Assembly (NCBI GenBank): GCA_000511875.1
Contig: AZIN01000001.1
Span: forward strand, 434,001 to 498,000
Reading direction: 5' to 3'
Source: Gammaproteobacteria bacterium MOLA455
Lineage (GTDB): Bacteria; Pseudomonadota; Gammaproteobacteria; Pseudomonadales; Porticoccaceae
DNA: 64,000 bases
Part shown: in pieces, positions 1 to 8,579 of the stretch
Layout of the letters: each line of letters starts with the position of its first letter
Position numbering within the stretch: the stretch's first letter is position 1
Notes under the pieces: model-generated
What the model was told of the DNA's origin: nothing
What the model saw: the letters and a program-made list of their open reading frames with translations, nothing else
Databases searched by the model: none
Made by a program: the position numbers and the translations under genes

Positions 1-629
1 AGACTGAGAATTTCATTGGTAGGTTCAACCTTGCGCCCGAGCTTATTCGTCGCCACCTCATTGGAATAGACCCCCTCGGCATATTCATAGATATAGTCAC
101 CCAGGTGCAGCACCAGATCTATATCGGTCTGAGCCATATGACGATAGACATTAAAATAGCCCTGAGGATAGTTGGAGCAAGAGGTAATGCCGAGACGGAT
201 CTGGTCTATATCGCCCACCGGTAATGTGCGCGTCCTGCCGATTGGGCTAGCCAACTGATCATCGCTTAAAAAACGGTAAAAGTAGGGGCTATTGGGACTG
301 AGTCCGGCGGCGTCAATCTTGACGGTATAGTCACGCTCAGAATTGGTAGAGGCCATGCCGCTGCTGACGATTTGCTTAAAAGCGCTATCTCTGGCCACTT
401 GCCACTGGCAGTTAATTGCGCTGTGCTCGCCGTTACCTGGAATCAAGCGCGTCCACAGAATCACTCGATCGGATAAGGGGTCACCACTGGCAACGCCATG
501 AGTAAAGTGGGCTGGCGCTGCGGCCTGCACTTCGAAGCCACGGAGAGCCAAGAGGCCGAGACTAGCGCTCATGCCTTTGAGTAATTGACGACGATTTAAG
601 GCGGGCCGGTTAGACGGGCTCTGATTCAT
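1..629 (-). CDS. phoD: PhoD-type alkaline phosphatase, N-terminal part (cut by window edge)
   Basis: Exported phosphodiesterase/alkaline phosphatase of the PhoD family, which releases phosphate from organic phosphoesters outside the inner membrane. About 209 codons are visible and the C-terminal catalytic part lies beyond base 1. The protein begins with a Tat signal: NRRQLLKG at residues 12-19, then a hydrophobic stretch and an Ala-rich cleavage region. The family signature HGVASGDP followed by ILWTRL comes next, then the Fn3-like PhoD N domain, and the metallophosphatase domain starts with LHLGDYIYE near residue 180. The ATG at 627-629 was chosen because it places the twin arginines normally. 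It lies 80 bases downstream of the kynureninase-like gene on the same strand, so co-transcription is possible but no shared function is evident. Confidence 0.88.
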   Translation of the reverse strand, partial: MNQSPSNRPALNRRQLLKGMSASLGLLALRGFEVQAAAPAHFTHGVASGDPLSDRVILWTRLIPGNGEHSAINCQWQVARDSAFKQIVSSGMASTNSERDYTVKIDAAGLSPNSPYFYRFLSDDQLASPIGRTRTLPVGDIDQIRLGITSCSNYPQGYFNVYRHMAQTDIDLVLHLGDYIYEYAEGVYSNEVATNKLGRKVEPTNEILS

Positions 630-709
630 GCTTTTTGCTCTTCTTATATATGAGAGTTTATGAACCTAGACTACCCTATTTCTGCGTTCTGCGTGTGACA
701 AAATATGAA

Positions 710-1804
710 TTAAAAACAGCTGATCAATGTCTCAATTTGCTCCTGACTATTACAGCTGTGAGGCGACAGTCGAATACCCTTGGCCCGCGTATCAAAATGC
801 ACCAGAGAGGCCTTTAGGCGACTGATAATCTGTTGTTGATGTTGGCCAAAATTGACAATTAAAGTGCCACCCCGCTGGCACTCTGGCCTCGGTGAAATTA
901 ATGCCGCAGCCGGTATGGTCTGAATAATTTTGTCGCTCAGGGCAATATTGTTTTGTCGAATTTTATCCACACCCAAAGCATTAATCTGCACCAGGCTACT
1001 GGCTGCCACCGCGTAGGGATAGACCGACGGTGTGCCACCCCAAAATCGCAGGGCGTCTGGAGCATAGCGAAAATGATGGATATCAAACTCAAAGGGATTT
1101 TCATGGGAGAACCAGCCTACATTGTCTGGCTGGCACTGCTCTAGAATCTCTGGATCGACCCAGAGAAACGCCGCTCCTGGGCCACCTCCGATCCACTTAA
1201 CCGATGAACCGACGACAAAATCCGCCTGCCAATGTTGCAGATCAATAGGAATAATGCCCGCTGACTGGGCCACATCCACCAGAGACAAAGCACCTTTCTG
1301 GCGCGCCAGTTCAGTGATCTGCTGCACCGGCAACTGCCGTCCATTATTCGACTGCACATGAGTCACCAAAACCATGCCCACATCAGCTGTCATCTGTCGA
1401 TCCCACTGGGCCAGATCCGAGGTATCTGTATCTGTGGCAATAAATTTTAATTGATAACCCAGACTGGCGGTTTTTTGCAAGGCAAAGGCAATCGACGGGA
1501 AATCCTCTTCGCTCAATAAAATAACCGGCCGCTGGGGACGGACTGGCAGTGAAAAAACAATCTTTGACACGGCGCTAGAGAGGCTACTCTGGGGACAGAT
1601 ATTAGCCATCTCGGTATTCATCAGCATGGCCAGTTGCTCTCGAAAGCTGCTGATCGCACCCAACCAGTGATTCCATATGTCTGCATCACCACGCTGCCAT
1701 GGCTGCCAAAAGGCACTGGCCGCCGCTTGCTCTGCACCGACCAATGGCAGTCCCACAGAGTGACTGAGCATATAGATTCCCTCATGGGCAATAAACGGGT
1801 TCAT
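710..1804 (-). CDS. Class V aminotransferase family protein, kynureninase-like
   Basis: PLP-dependent fold-type I enzyme of 364 residues, closest in pattern to kynureninase (cleavage of kynurenine to anthranilate and alanine). The start resembles kynureninases (YMLSHSVGLPL). The cofactor site is visible: LVDVAQSAG, with the Asp that contacts the pyridine ring, and SSVKWIGGGPG, with the Schiff-base Lys. It is shorter than typical kynureninases (about 410-420 residues). Its start overlaps the stop of the upstream PrnB-like gene by four bases (ATGA), so the two are translationally coupled. The pairing with a haem-dioxygenase-superfamily gene suggests a tryptophan or related indole/aryl-amine breakdown step. 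The substrate is inferred, not shown; a cysteine desulfurase-like activity is less likely from the motifs. Confidence 0.75.
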   Translation of the reverse strand: MNPFIAHEGIYMLSHSVGLPLVGAEQAAASAFWQPWQRGDADIWNHWLGAISSFREQLAMLMNTEMANICPQSSLSSAVSKIVFSLPVRPQRPVILLSEEDFPSIAFALQKTASLGYQLKFIATDTDTSDLAQWDRQMTADVGMVLVTHVQSNNGRQLPVQQITELARQKGALSLVDVAQSAGIIPIDLQHWQADFVVGSSVKWIGGGPGAAFLWVDPEILEQCQPDNVGWFSHENPFEFDIHHFRYAPDALRFWGGTPSVYPYAVAASSLVQINALGVDKIRQNNIALSDKIIQTIPAAALISPRPECQRGGTLIVNFGQHQQQIISRLKASLVHFDTRAKGIRLSPHSCNSQEQIETLISCF

Positions 1805-2976
1805 AGCAGCAAGCCTTTGAGGTGTTCTATATCCCCATGGCGAGTTTTAAATGCGCCACCAACATCTGCAGCGCAGCGCATATCGCAGAGTTTACGCAGG
1901 CTTTTTAACAGCACGGGCAATGGTGGCCCACTGGCAGTAATTCCCTTGGATTTGGTTAACACCCCTGCATCCGCCGGCCGCTCAATAAACTTATTAACCA
2001 ACTGCTCATGATGCTGCAGTGCAGTCTGGCCATGGGCATGGCAAACCTGTAAAAACAGCTCAAGATTCTTCCGCACCCAGGGCTGATCTCTATCCGCATC
2101 GGCCGTGGCTAAAAAGCTGTCCAGCAAGCTAGTGCGGCGCATACAGTCGCGCAACACCAACTGATCCTCTGGGCGCATAAACAGAAACTTATCCACTAAA
2201 AGCTGAGAGTAATAAGGATCGTCAGCGCGGCACAAACCAAGCAGTAAGTCGATCACATTGATCCCGGCAAAATCTCCTGCATTGGCGCCACGGTATTCAT
2301 GCAGCCCCACACGGTGAGGGCGGTAATAAGGCCTGACGCAGTAAAAGAAACGGTCCACATCGAGCTTTTCAAATAGCTCTTGGTTGTAAGCATAAACCTC
2401 TTCCAGTGACTGTTTCGCACTGAGTAAAAGATCGTAGGTTACCGGGTGGGAAACACCCAGAGGCAGAATCTGGCGCAATGCTTCCGAGGCACGAATAAAG
2501 GCAAAGACACTGCGAGTGTTGTAATCGAGAAACAGTTTTTCGTCGTCGAGGTCAGTAAAGGTTTTATAGACACCGCTAATAGCTCGATTGTGGGTTTCCA
2601 GGTGACTGGAGGCAAACCGCGGAATCACGCCCAGAGAGGCGCCCAACTGCAGAGCCAGTGCCGAAGCTTCCTGTAATGGCGAACGGGTTTCTCTGGAGGG
2701 TTCGGTGATTTCGTGGCGGCGGCAGGCGGCCATGTAAAAACCCACATTGCCGAGCAGATCAAAACCACTGTCGAAGCCTTCGTCGGTATTGCCTTCATCA
2801 AGTAGATCACGGATTAAGGCCCTGCCCTCTTCCACTAAACGCTGCGTCAACGTTTCACCCAAGCCCGGATCAGGCAGATGATCGGGCTGGCAAAAATACA
2901 ACTGTTCAAGACCCGTATTGATCTCCCTAAAATCGCTGCGGATCCATGCATCAAGGGCTTTAGCTTTCTCGGTCAT
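1801..2976 (-). CDS. PrnB-like protein of the tryptophan/indoleamine dioxygenase superfamily (DUF1864)
   Basis: Mostly helical protein of 391 residues resembling the PrnB family, whose founding member is monodechloroaminopyrrolnitrin synthase, a haem enzyme related to indoleamine and tryptophan 2,3-dioxygenases. Recognisable features are the long helical N-terminal half and the block VRPYYRPHRVGLHEYRG continuing into ANAGDFAGINVIDLLLG. The His in GLHEYRG is conserved in appearance, but I cannot tell which His binds haem. I chose the ATG at 2974-2976 over an upstream TTG at 3030, because an AGG-type ribosome site sits in front of it and the upstream 18 residues look non-coding. No other pyrrolnitrin genes (PrnA, C, D) are present, so a pyrrolnitrin role is unlikely. 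Together with the kynureninase-like gene and divergent Lrp regulator, an amino-acid (tryptophan-like) oxidation role is inferred. Confidence 0.72.
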   Translation of the reverse strand: MTEKAKALDAWIRSDFREINTGLEQLYFCQPDHLPDPGLGETLTQRLVEEGRALIRDLLDEGNTDEGFDSGFDLLGNVGFYMAACRRHEITEPSRETRSPLQEASALALQLGASLGVIPRFASSHLETHNRAISGVYKTFTDLDDEKLFLDYNTRSVFAFIRASEALRQILPLGVSHPVTYDLLLSAKQSLEEVYAYNQELFEKLDVDRFFYCVRPYYRPHRVGLHEYRGANAGDFAGINVIDLLLGLCRADDPYYSQLLVDKFLFMRPEDQLVLRDCMRRTSLLDSFLATADADRDQPWVRKNLELFLQVCHAHGQTALQHHEQLVNKFIERPADAGVLTKSKGITASGPPLPVLLKSLRKLCDMRCAADVGGAFKTRHGDIEHLKGLLL

Positions 2977-3129
2977 GTTATGTTTTGCCTGTCTGTTTGA
3001 GCATCTATTTGAAGATTCTAATAATGGCAAATAGTAACAAAAGACCTTTAACGCTTTCGGCCAAATACCGCCGCCATACCCACAGAAAATGTATAATCAG
3101 ACTCTTTTATAACTTCTATTGAGTTGATT

Positions 3130-3627
3130 ATGCTCCTGAATCACCAAAACACAGATCACATCAACCTCGACAACACCGACATCAAGATTCTCAACGCCCT
3201 GCAGGCCAATGCACGGATCAGCAATGCCGAGCTCTCAGCTCTGGTCAATCTCTCGCAAACCCCCTGCCTGCGGCGACTGCGCAAACTGGAACAGAGTGGC
3301 CTGATAGAGCAGTACACTGCGCGGCTGAACCACAGCATGCTCGGCATTGGCGTGTCAGCTTTTGTGTTTATTAAACTGACTAAAAACACCTCGAGTAATG
3401 CCTCTGCATTTGAAACAGCGATCGGTGAATTTAGTGAAGTTTTAGAATGTTGTGTGCTGGCCGGTGTGCATGATTATGCACTGCGAATAGTGACCAAAAA
3501 CCTGCAGACTTTTGAATCCTTTTTAAAGGACAGATTGGCCACCGTAGATCAGGTGGAAGATATAGAGTCGACGATTATTCTCAATCAAACCATGGCTCAT
3601 CGTTCCCCCAAGCTTAGTAGACCTTAG
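3130..3627 (+). CDS. Lrp/AsnC family transcriptional regulator
   Basis: Feast/famine regulator of 165 residues. The N-terminal winged HTH is clear (LDNTDIKILNALQANARISNAEL, then a recognition helix around NLSQTPCLRRLRKLEQ), followed by the RAM ligand-binding domain (AFVFIKL; VLAGVHDYALRIV). The normal ATG at 3130 is used rather than the TTG two codons earlier. It is divergent from the PrnB-like/kynureninase-like pair with about 150 bases between starts. The usual habit of Lrp proteins is to control the adjacent amino-acid catabolic gene, so an aromatic amino acid is the plausible effector. The effector itself is not visible in sequence. Confidence 0.9.
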   Translation: MLLNHQNTDHINLDNTDIKILNALQANARISNAELSALVNLSQTPCLRRLRKLEQSGLIEQYTARLNHSMLGIGVSAFVFIKLTKNTSSNASAFETAIGEFSEVLECCVLAGVHDYALRIVTKNLQTFESFLKDRLATVDQVEDIESTIILNQTMAHRSPKLSRP

Positions 3628-3669
3628 TCCTTTCACAGCGACGAAAAGAACAATTCGCGCTATTACTTT

Positions 3670-4617
3670 TCAGCTGCTTGCGGCGTATGTATCAAACATG
3701 GCCACGACTTCATTTAAACGTTTACGCGTTGCTGGGCTAAACTTGCCTGTGGATATAAATCCGTGAGTGCAATCCGGCAAATGAAGATGACATACCGACA
3801 CCTCTGCCAGCTGCAACTTGTCTACAAAGGCAAGGCCTTCATCTCTTAAGACATCGTACTCCGCCGTTACAATCAAGGTATCCGGCGTTGAACTCATATT
3901 CTCACAGAGTATTGGACTACTCTTGGTCGCCTGAGGCTCAAGCTCGCTGGGCAGGTAGGCGTCGCGGAAAAAAGACATAGTTTCCTGCGTTAAGATCAAA
4001 CCCTTACCGAACCGCTGAATCGAATCTGACTCACCACTCATGTCCACCCAGGGATAGAGCAAAAACTGAAAGGCCGGTGTTCGCTTTAACGCTCCATCCA
4101 ACAGATCACCGAAAGTTTGCATGGATAATACCGCTGCTAAATTGCCTCCAGCACTATCACCACCCATACCGATTTTGGTCTGCTCAATACCCAGCTCAGC
4201 GACGTGATCTGTCACCCAGTTCCAGGCGTCCAAACCATCCTGCAATGGAGCCGGGAATGGACTCTCAGGTGCCAGTCGATAATCTACCGTAATCAGGTTG
4301 ATATTGGCCTGACCCGCCAACAGACTGCAGAAGCCATGGTGACTTTTTAAACCGCCGATCACATAGCCACCGCCGTGAAAGTAGACCATGGTCAGCTTTG
4401 GCTCGGCCTCAGTAGGCCTATAGATTCTAATACCGAGCTCGCGCTCACCGACGTCGATTGACCGATCTTCTGTAGTGAGATCAGATCGAGAACCGCTGCC
4501 AAATAGCTGGTCAAAGCTGTCGTAGACGAAGCGAAAAGTTCCGAGCGGCGAGCGGCTCAGCCCAGGGCCCAGGTTGCTAAGTTTGCTGAGAATTCTCTGA
4601 CTTGTAATGAGTTTCAT
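3670..4617 (-). CDS. Alpha/beta hydrolase, hormone-sensitive-lipase (HSL) family esterase
   Basis: Cytoplasmic carboxylesterase of 315 residues. The HSL oxyanion motif HGGGYVIGG lies near residue 80 and the nucleophile elbow GDSAGGN near residue 155. The acid residue is in TAEYDVLRDEG near residue 250 and the catalytic His in DCTHGFI near residue 285, so the triad is complete. There is no signal peptide. It converges on the Lrp gene with about 40 bases between stops and stands alone on the minus strand. Substrate probably a short acyl ester; nothing nearby narrows it. Confidence 0.9.
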   Translation of the reverse strand: MKLITSQRILSKLSNLGPGLSRSPLGTFRFVYDSFDQLFGSGSRSDLTTEDRSIDVGERELGIRIYRPTEAEPKLTMVYFHGGGYVIGGLKSHHGFCSLLAGQANINLITVDYRLAPESPFPAPLQDGLDAWNWVTDHVAELGIEQTKIGMGGDSAGGNLAAVLSMQTFGDLLDGALKRTPAFQFLLYPWVDMSGESDSIQRFGKGLILTQETMSFFRDAYLPSELEPQATKSSPILCENMSSTPDTLIVTAEYDVLRDEGLAFVDKLQLAEVSVCHLHLPDCTHGFISTGKFSPATRKRLNEVVAMFDTYAASS

Positions 4618-4771
4618 TGAGATACCTTGCTTTAAGTGTCAATGCATTTGATCACCAGATAAAGGTCTCTCATGCTTTTGTATCGAGCTCTTTTTAAGAT
4701 GTGGCTCGTTGTTCAATAGCCCTAACCTAAAGCAACCCTGCCTCTCTAGCAATCAGTATCAGCTTTGGTGT

Positions 4772-6082
4772 TTATATTGTTAGCCGCAACGTACCTAAAA
4801 CATGGTCCTGCAATTTGGCCGGAACAGCTATGTCAGTAGCAATCGCTTTCCACTTCGAAAATGCCTCAACAGTACGCTGAATAACCTGTTTTTCACTGCC
4901 CCGAGGCAGTCCCGCATATTGCGCCAGATGTTTTAAATCGCTGCGCTCAAAATCATTGGTTTTACCATTGATACTAAGTTGATGATTGCGAGTGAACTGA
5001 CTTCCCTCTGCGTGACAGAGATCATAGGCCGGCGACAGATCCCAGTTGCCCTGTCGATCCATCATAAAGGCGAAATTTTTAACATGATCGTCTTGGTTGC
5101 AACCGACAATATTAAATACCACGCGGCGAAACTGCTCTTCGAAGGCGCGCTTGGGGAGATTCAAGCGTTTCATCAGCATAAACAGCTGCTCGTAGGAGTG
5201 ATAGCCGCTTTCATAATAGTCGTAGTGAGCCAGCGCGCCAAAGGTCTGCATAAATTGCTTGCCGCCATCGGCATCGCGATCAAAGCGTCGGGTCATAAAA
5301 TGGTTGCGGCCGTTCTCTGAGAAGATACTGCTCTCCATCATTTGGATACCGCAGTCTTTCGCGATCAGATGATAGCTATATTCCAACAGGCCATAGCCTG
5401 AAGGGTCGGCCACGCCCCAATCACCGCTGAACTCTACGCCATCGAATTTGATTAACCAGTGCTCAAAGCCTGAGGGCAACTGCAGCTGCCCAGAGCGCAC
5501 TTGCTTAGTCTCTGGGTTAAAGGCAATAACCGCCTTGGCTCGCGCGCCACCGGCAGAGGTGCCGACTTTTACTATATCGAGCAGCGCATCCCTGCCCTCG
5601 CCTTTACTGAAACCGACTTCAGAGAATTTAGCTTGCAGGGATTCTTTGCTGGCAAAGGCCAGTGAGGCGAGTTCAGTCAGATCGTCTATTGCCAACAACT
5701 TATCTTCGTTTTTGTCTGGCCCTGCAGCGGGTTCAAATTCCAATGCGCCCATTCCGCGGGTGCCGGTATAACAGAGGCGGTCCACCGCATTAAAGTCGGC
5801 GGGCTGACGGCCAGTTTGGGCCAGCCACACATCGATCAGTCGCTGACCATATTTGTCTGGCAAGCTGTCAGCAATCAACCCTGGCATACCGTGAAATGAA
5901 CGCGGATGGAGATCGGGAAATTGATAGATGTGCCGACCCTGCACTGGCATCATCAATGGCGCTGGTTCAATGCCAAAAGCCGCAAAATCTGGAGCATACT
6001 CGAAGCGGGCAAAGCGCTCACCACTGCCCATGGCAACGTAGCCAATAGTGGTGCCCCAGAGTTTTACGGTCGCGGTCGTCAT
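4772..6082 (-). CDS. hipA: HipA-type serine/threonine kinase toxin
   Basis: Full-length HipA-family kinase of 436 residues, the toxin partner of a type II toxin-antitoxin system. E. coli HipA phosphorylates glutamyl-tRNA synthetase; the target here is unknown. Visible motifs are the HipA N domain (VKLWGTTIGYV to FEYAPDF), the P-loop-like segment GTSAGGARAKAV near residue 175, the catalytic loop NQDDHVKNFAF near residue 330, and the metal-binding LSPAYDL near residue 350. The catalytic Asp, His and Asn positions are kept, so the kinase should be active. The start overlaps the stop of the upstream antitoxin gene by four bases, the usual hipBA coupling. Confidence 0.92.
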   Translation of the reverse strand: MTTATVKLWGTTIGYVAMGSGERFARFEYAPDFAAFGIEPAPLMMPVQGRHIYQFPDLHPRSFHGMPGLIADSLPDKYGQRLIDVWLAQTGRQPADFNAVDRLCYTGTRGMGALEFEPAAGPDKNEDKLLAIDDLTELASLAFASKESLQAKFSEVGFSKGEGRDALLDIVKVGTSAGGARAKAVIAFNPETKQVRSGQLQLPSGFEHWLIKFDGVEFSGDWGVADPSGYGLLEYSYHLIAKDCGIQMMESSIFSENGRNHFMTRRFDRDADGGKQFMQTFGALAHYDYYESGYHSYEQLFMLMKRLNLPKRAFEEQFRRVVFNIVGCNQDDHVKNFAFMMDRQGNWDLSPAYDLCHAEGSQFTRNHQLSINGKTNDFERSDLKHLAQYAGLPRGSEKQVIQRTVEAFSKWKAIATDIAVPAKLQDHVLGTLRLTI

Positions 6083-6426
6083 TCCCTCTCATCACCCCAG
6101 CGAACACCAGGCTCTGCGACTCGGCCTTTTTTGCGCTGCTTTGCCGCGGAGAGCACTTCAGCCATAGGTGAAGCGAAACGTTCAGGTAACAGGGCATCAA
6201 TCGCCGCAGTCATACGCAGCGCTTTGAGCAGCTTGATCCATGAAACCATTTGACCATCCTGACCAGACTCGATGCGCCGCAGTGTTGCAACACCAAGACC
6301 TGCCTCTTCGGCCAAGCGAGTCTGGGAGAAGCCCTGCTGCTTGCGCACTCGCGCCAGCCTCTTGCCCATCTCGATGAGGGTGGCGCCCTCTGGGGTTAAG
6401 TAATCAATTTTCATACTATTGACCAT
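6079..6426 (-). CDS. hipB: HipB-type XRE antitoxin
   Basis: Small DNA-binding antitoxin of 115 residues. The HTH runs from about residue 20 to 75 (MGKRLARVRKQQGFSQTRLAEEAG, recognition helix near GVATLRRIESG). The basic tail KQRKKGRVAEPG is longer than in E. coli HipB and could thread into the toxin; that is inference. The start is uncertain: ATG at 6426 or an in-frame ATG four codons later, neither with a good ribosome site. Translationally coupled to hipA. Probably autorepressed through the palindromes listed just upstream. Confidence 0.9.
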   Translation of the reverse strand: MVNSMKIDYLTPEGATLIEMGKRLARVRKQQGFSQTRLAEEAGLGVATLRRIESGQDGQMVSWIKLLKALRMTAAIDALLPERFASPMAEVLSAAKQRKKGRVAEPGVRWGDERE

Positions 6427-6434
6427 GATATTTT

Positions 6435-6449
6435 TCAGTTTAAAACTGA
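6435..6449. promoter_or_regulatory. Perfect 15-bp palindrome next to the hipB start, candidate operator
   Basis: The arms TCAGTTT and AAACTGA flank one central A, nine bases upstream of the hipB ATG. The position would block transcription start or early elongation. That it binds HipB is inferred from location only. Confidence 0.4.
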
Positions 6450-6539
6450 CCGGTTAGCGATCACACCTGAGCACCAACTTAGGGTTAATTTATCGTACAG
6501 ATGGAATATAGCAACAAAACCAGTCACTGAAAATAATAA

Positions 6540-6594
6540 TATCGTTAATGATCGCAATTATGTTATTTGAGGTATATAAATATCATAAATGATA
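6540..6594. promoter_or_regulatory. Two TATC-N-TGAT operator-like sites upstream of hipBA
   Basis: Site 1 (6540-6553) is TATCG-TTAA-TGATC and site 2 (6581-6594) is TATCA-TAAA-TGATA, the latter a perfect palindrome extending to 6579-6596. The starts are 41 bp apart, close to four helical turns. E. coli HipB binds repeated TATCC-N8-GGATA operators, so paired TATC-type half-sites fit an autorepression operator. The rest of 6427-6717 is AT-rich with no gene seen. Confidence 0.45.
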
Positions 6595-6717
6595 TTATAT
6601 TTTCGAAAACCAAAATCACAGCCCCAACCGTGGTATCTAGCCTCACGCTCAGCCTAAGGCTGTCGAGAAATACACCAACAGTGTTGACGCCCTCCATCCC
6701 TGTCAACGACTAAAGAC

Positions 6718-7071
6718 TTAAGACTGCCCCCTTGATCCCGCCGTCACAAGCGGCAACACCACATGCGACGGGTGCGTCTCATCATGCAAGACCCGCTGCG
6801 TTGGCACGACCGCGATGAGAATTCGCCCGCCCTTCGCTGTGTAAATACATCGGCGTGGCTTCAACACCTGGCAGCGGCCACTGGTCGGCCTCCCACCATT
6901 CATTGGCACCCTGCTCGCGCGTGCCGACAAAATTGCATGGTGCACCGTTGAAGTTAAGCCTCCACCAACCGGAAATATTTAAGGCGGGCACGGTCATCTC
7001 GGGCCAAAGGTGCTCATAGCAGCAGGCTTACCAAAAGTCATCGTAAGTGAGACTTCAAGCTTATCGGTCAT
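6718..7071 (-). pseudogene. Remnant of a CocE/NonD-type hydrolase (X-Pro dipeptidyl-peptidase family)
   Basis: A decayed gene just downstream of the transporter. An ATG at 7069-7071 with an AGGAAT ribosome site is kept, but that frame stops after 25 codons. A second frame (about 6782-6997) carries typical CocE/S15 text: VPALNISGWW, NFVGTREQG, then directly EADQWPLPGVEATPMYLHSEG. The first frame resumes with the family's C-terminal ending HDETHPSHVVLPLV and stops at 6718. In intact relatives roughly 200 residues of catalytic-cap and jelly-roll sequence separate these blocks, so there are internal deletions as well as frameshifts. It suggests that the island once encoded an additional peptidase or esterase. 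Confidence 0.7.
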
Positions 7072-7096
7072 AGAGATTCCTGCTCTGTGTCTGGGC

Positions 7097-8539
7097 TTAG
7101 ATATTGCCAGCCAAAAATTTTGACGAGTTTGCCCCGGATGGGGTTCGACTGTCTGACCTTGAATCAGACTCGGAACGCTGCATTTGTTTATCCCGCAACG
7201 ATAATCGACGGCGAATAATGTTCATCCTCGCTTCAGTCAAGGGCATTTTCGCAATAAACACCATCGCCAACAACACAAAGAAAGTCGGGGCCCAGGAAAC
7301 GCTCAGGCGTAAGCCAATCAGGCTCCACTCCGTCTGCTCAAGCGCCTGTACGTCAAAACCAAACCAGCCGACCACGGCGAAACCCAGCGCGCCACCAACG
7401 GCAAGCTGTATCTTCATCATCAGCGCCTGAATAGAAAAATACAGCGCATTGTGCTCCGCCCCATCTTTCAGTCGGCCATAATCAATCACATCGCACAGCA
7501 TCGGGTAGGAAATAACCCCCATGCTCGCAATCGAAAAGGTCATCAGCAGGTTTAGTGCAAACAACTCAAACAACCCCGAGTCACCCGGTCTCAACACAGC
7601 GGTGTACAGAAACACCCCGGTCAGTAACAACATACCAACCAGCCAGGCTTTGCGCTTGCCCCAATACAGCGACAGCCGATACCAAACCGGTATCGCCAGT
7701 GCACCACAAACCATGCCCCACAGGGACAAGTTAGCAAAGGCTTTGCCCAGTTGCAGATAACTGTCCACATAGATAAAAAATAGCCCTGCCCACATGCCAT
7801 AGCCAATACCCAAGCACATAAAGGCGCCGATATAGAGTAAAAAGGGTTTGTTATTGATCAGGGCAGACAGGATATCGGCAAGCCGCTGACTCTGTTGATC
7901 AACGCTCACTAACGGACTGTGTGCCGGACCAGACGGCACGACTTTCACCGCCACCAAAAGCCCAATGAGCAATAACACCGCCCCAGCGATAACGGTCACC
8001 TTTAATACCTCTGGGGTAATGTCGGTCGTTAAAAAAAATGGCAGGAGCGGAATTAAATAGAACAGCCCTGTTCCGCCTTGTGAGGTCATCGCCATCAAGC
8101 TAAACACCAGGGTTTTGTCTTTGGCGGTTTCGGTAAACTCATTGGCCCAAGCTGTGTTGGGAATCATAAAAACCGTCATCGCCAAATAAAAGGCCATATA
8201 CCAAAACGTAAAATAGCCGGTGCTCACGTTTTCCGGTGGCACAAACAAAAAATAACAGCACGGAATCATCAACAAGCCACCCATGAGAATAAAAGGCTTG
8301 CGGGTACCTGTGCGGGCACGCCAGCGGTCAGAGTAATAACCGATCAACGGATCCGTCACCGCATCGAAGATACGCGCCACTAACATGACCGTTGCAATGG
8401 TGGTGAGTGATACGCCGAAGTACTTGCCGTAGATACCCCCAAGCACGGTAATCACAGGTGCAAACAGCAGCGACAAACCTAACTGAGGTGCGACATAGGC
8501 CAGTGCTTTAAGCCAAATACCCTGCTGTGATTGGCTCAT
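7097..8539 (-). CDS. GPH-type MFS cation symporter (MFS_2)
   Basis: Inner-membrane transporter of 480 residues with about twelve hydrophobic segments. The glycoside-pentoside-hexuronide:cation symporter signature is clear: ARIFDAVTDPLIGYYSDR in the loop after TM2, and later YPMLCDVIDYGRLKDG in the second half. The tail after residue 445 is hydrophilic and Ser-rich. GPH proteins usually move sugars with Na+ or H+, but in TonB-receptor/S9-peptidase loci the cargo is often unknown. It lies about 40 bases downstream of the first S9 gene and is very likely in the same transcript. Confidence 0.88.
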   Translation of the reverse strand: MSQSQQGIWLKALAYVAPQLGLSLLFAPVITVLGGIYGKYFGVSLTTIATVMLVARIFDAVTDPLIGYYSDRWRARTGTRKPFILMGGLLMIPCCYFLFVPPENVSTGYFTFWYMAFYLAMTVFMIPNTAWANEFTETAKDKTLVFSLMAMTSQGGTGLFYLIPLLPFFLTTDITPEVLKVTVIAGAVLLLIGLLVAVKVVPSGPAHSPLVSVDQQSQRLADILSALINNKPFLLYIGAFMCLGIGYGMWAGLFFIYVDSYLQLGKAFANLSLWGMVCGALAIPVWYRLSLYWGKRKAWLVGMLLLTGVFLYTAVLRPGDSGLFELFALNLLMTFSIASMGVISYPMLCDVIDYGRLKDGAEHNALYFSIQALMMKIQLAVGGALGFAVVGWFGFDVQALEQTEWSLIGLRLSVSWAPTFFVLLAMVFIAKMPLTEARMNIIRRRLSLRDKQMQRSESDSRSDSRTPSGANSSKFLAGNI

Positions 8540-8579
8540 TTATTTGCTTCCAGAGTCAGGTGCTACAGCAATAGCAAGC

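Noticed and set aside
4772-6426. hipBA as part of a mobile element or prophage
   Set aside because: No integrase, transposase, direct repeats or tRNA flank were found around the pair.
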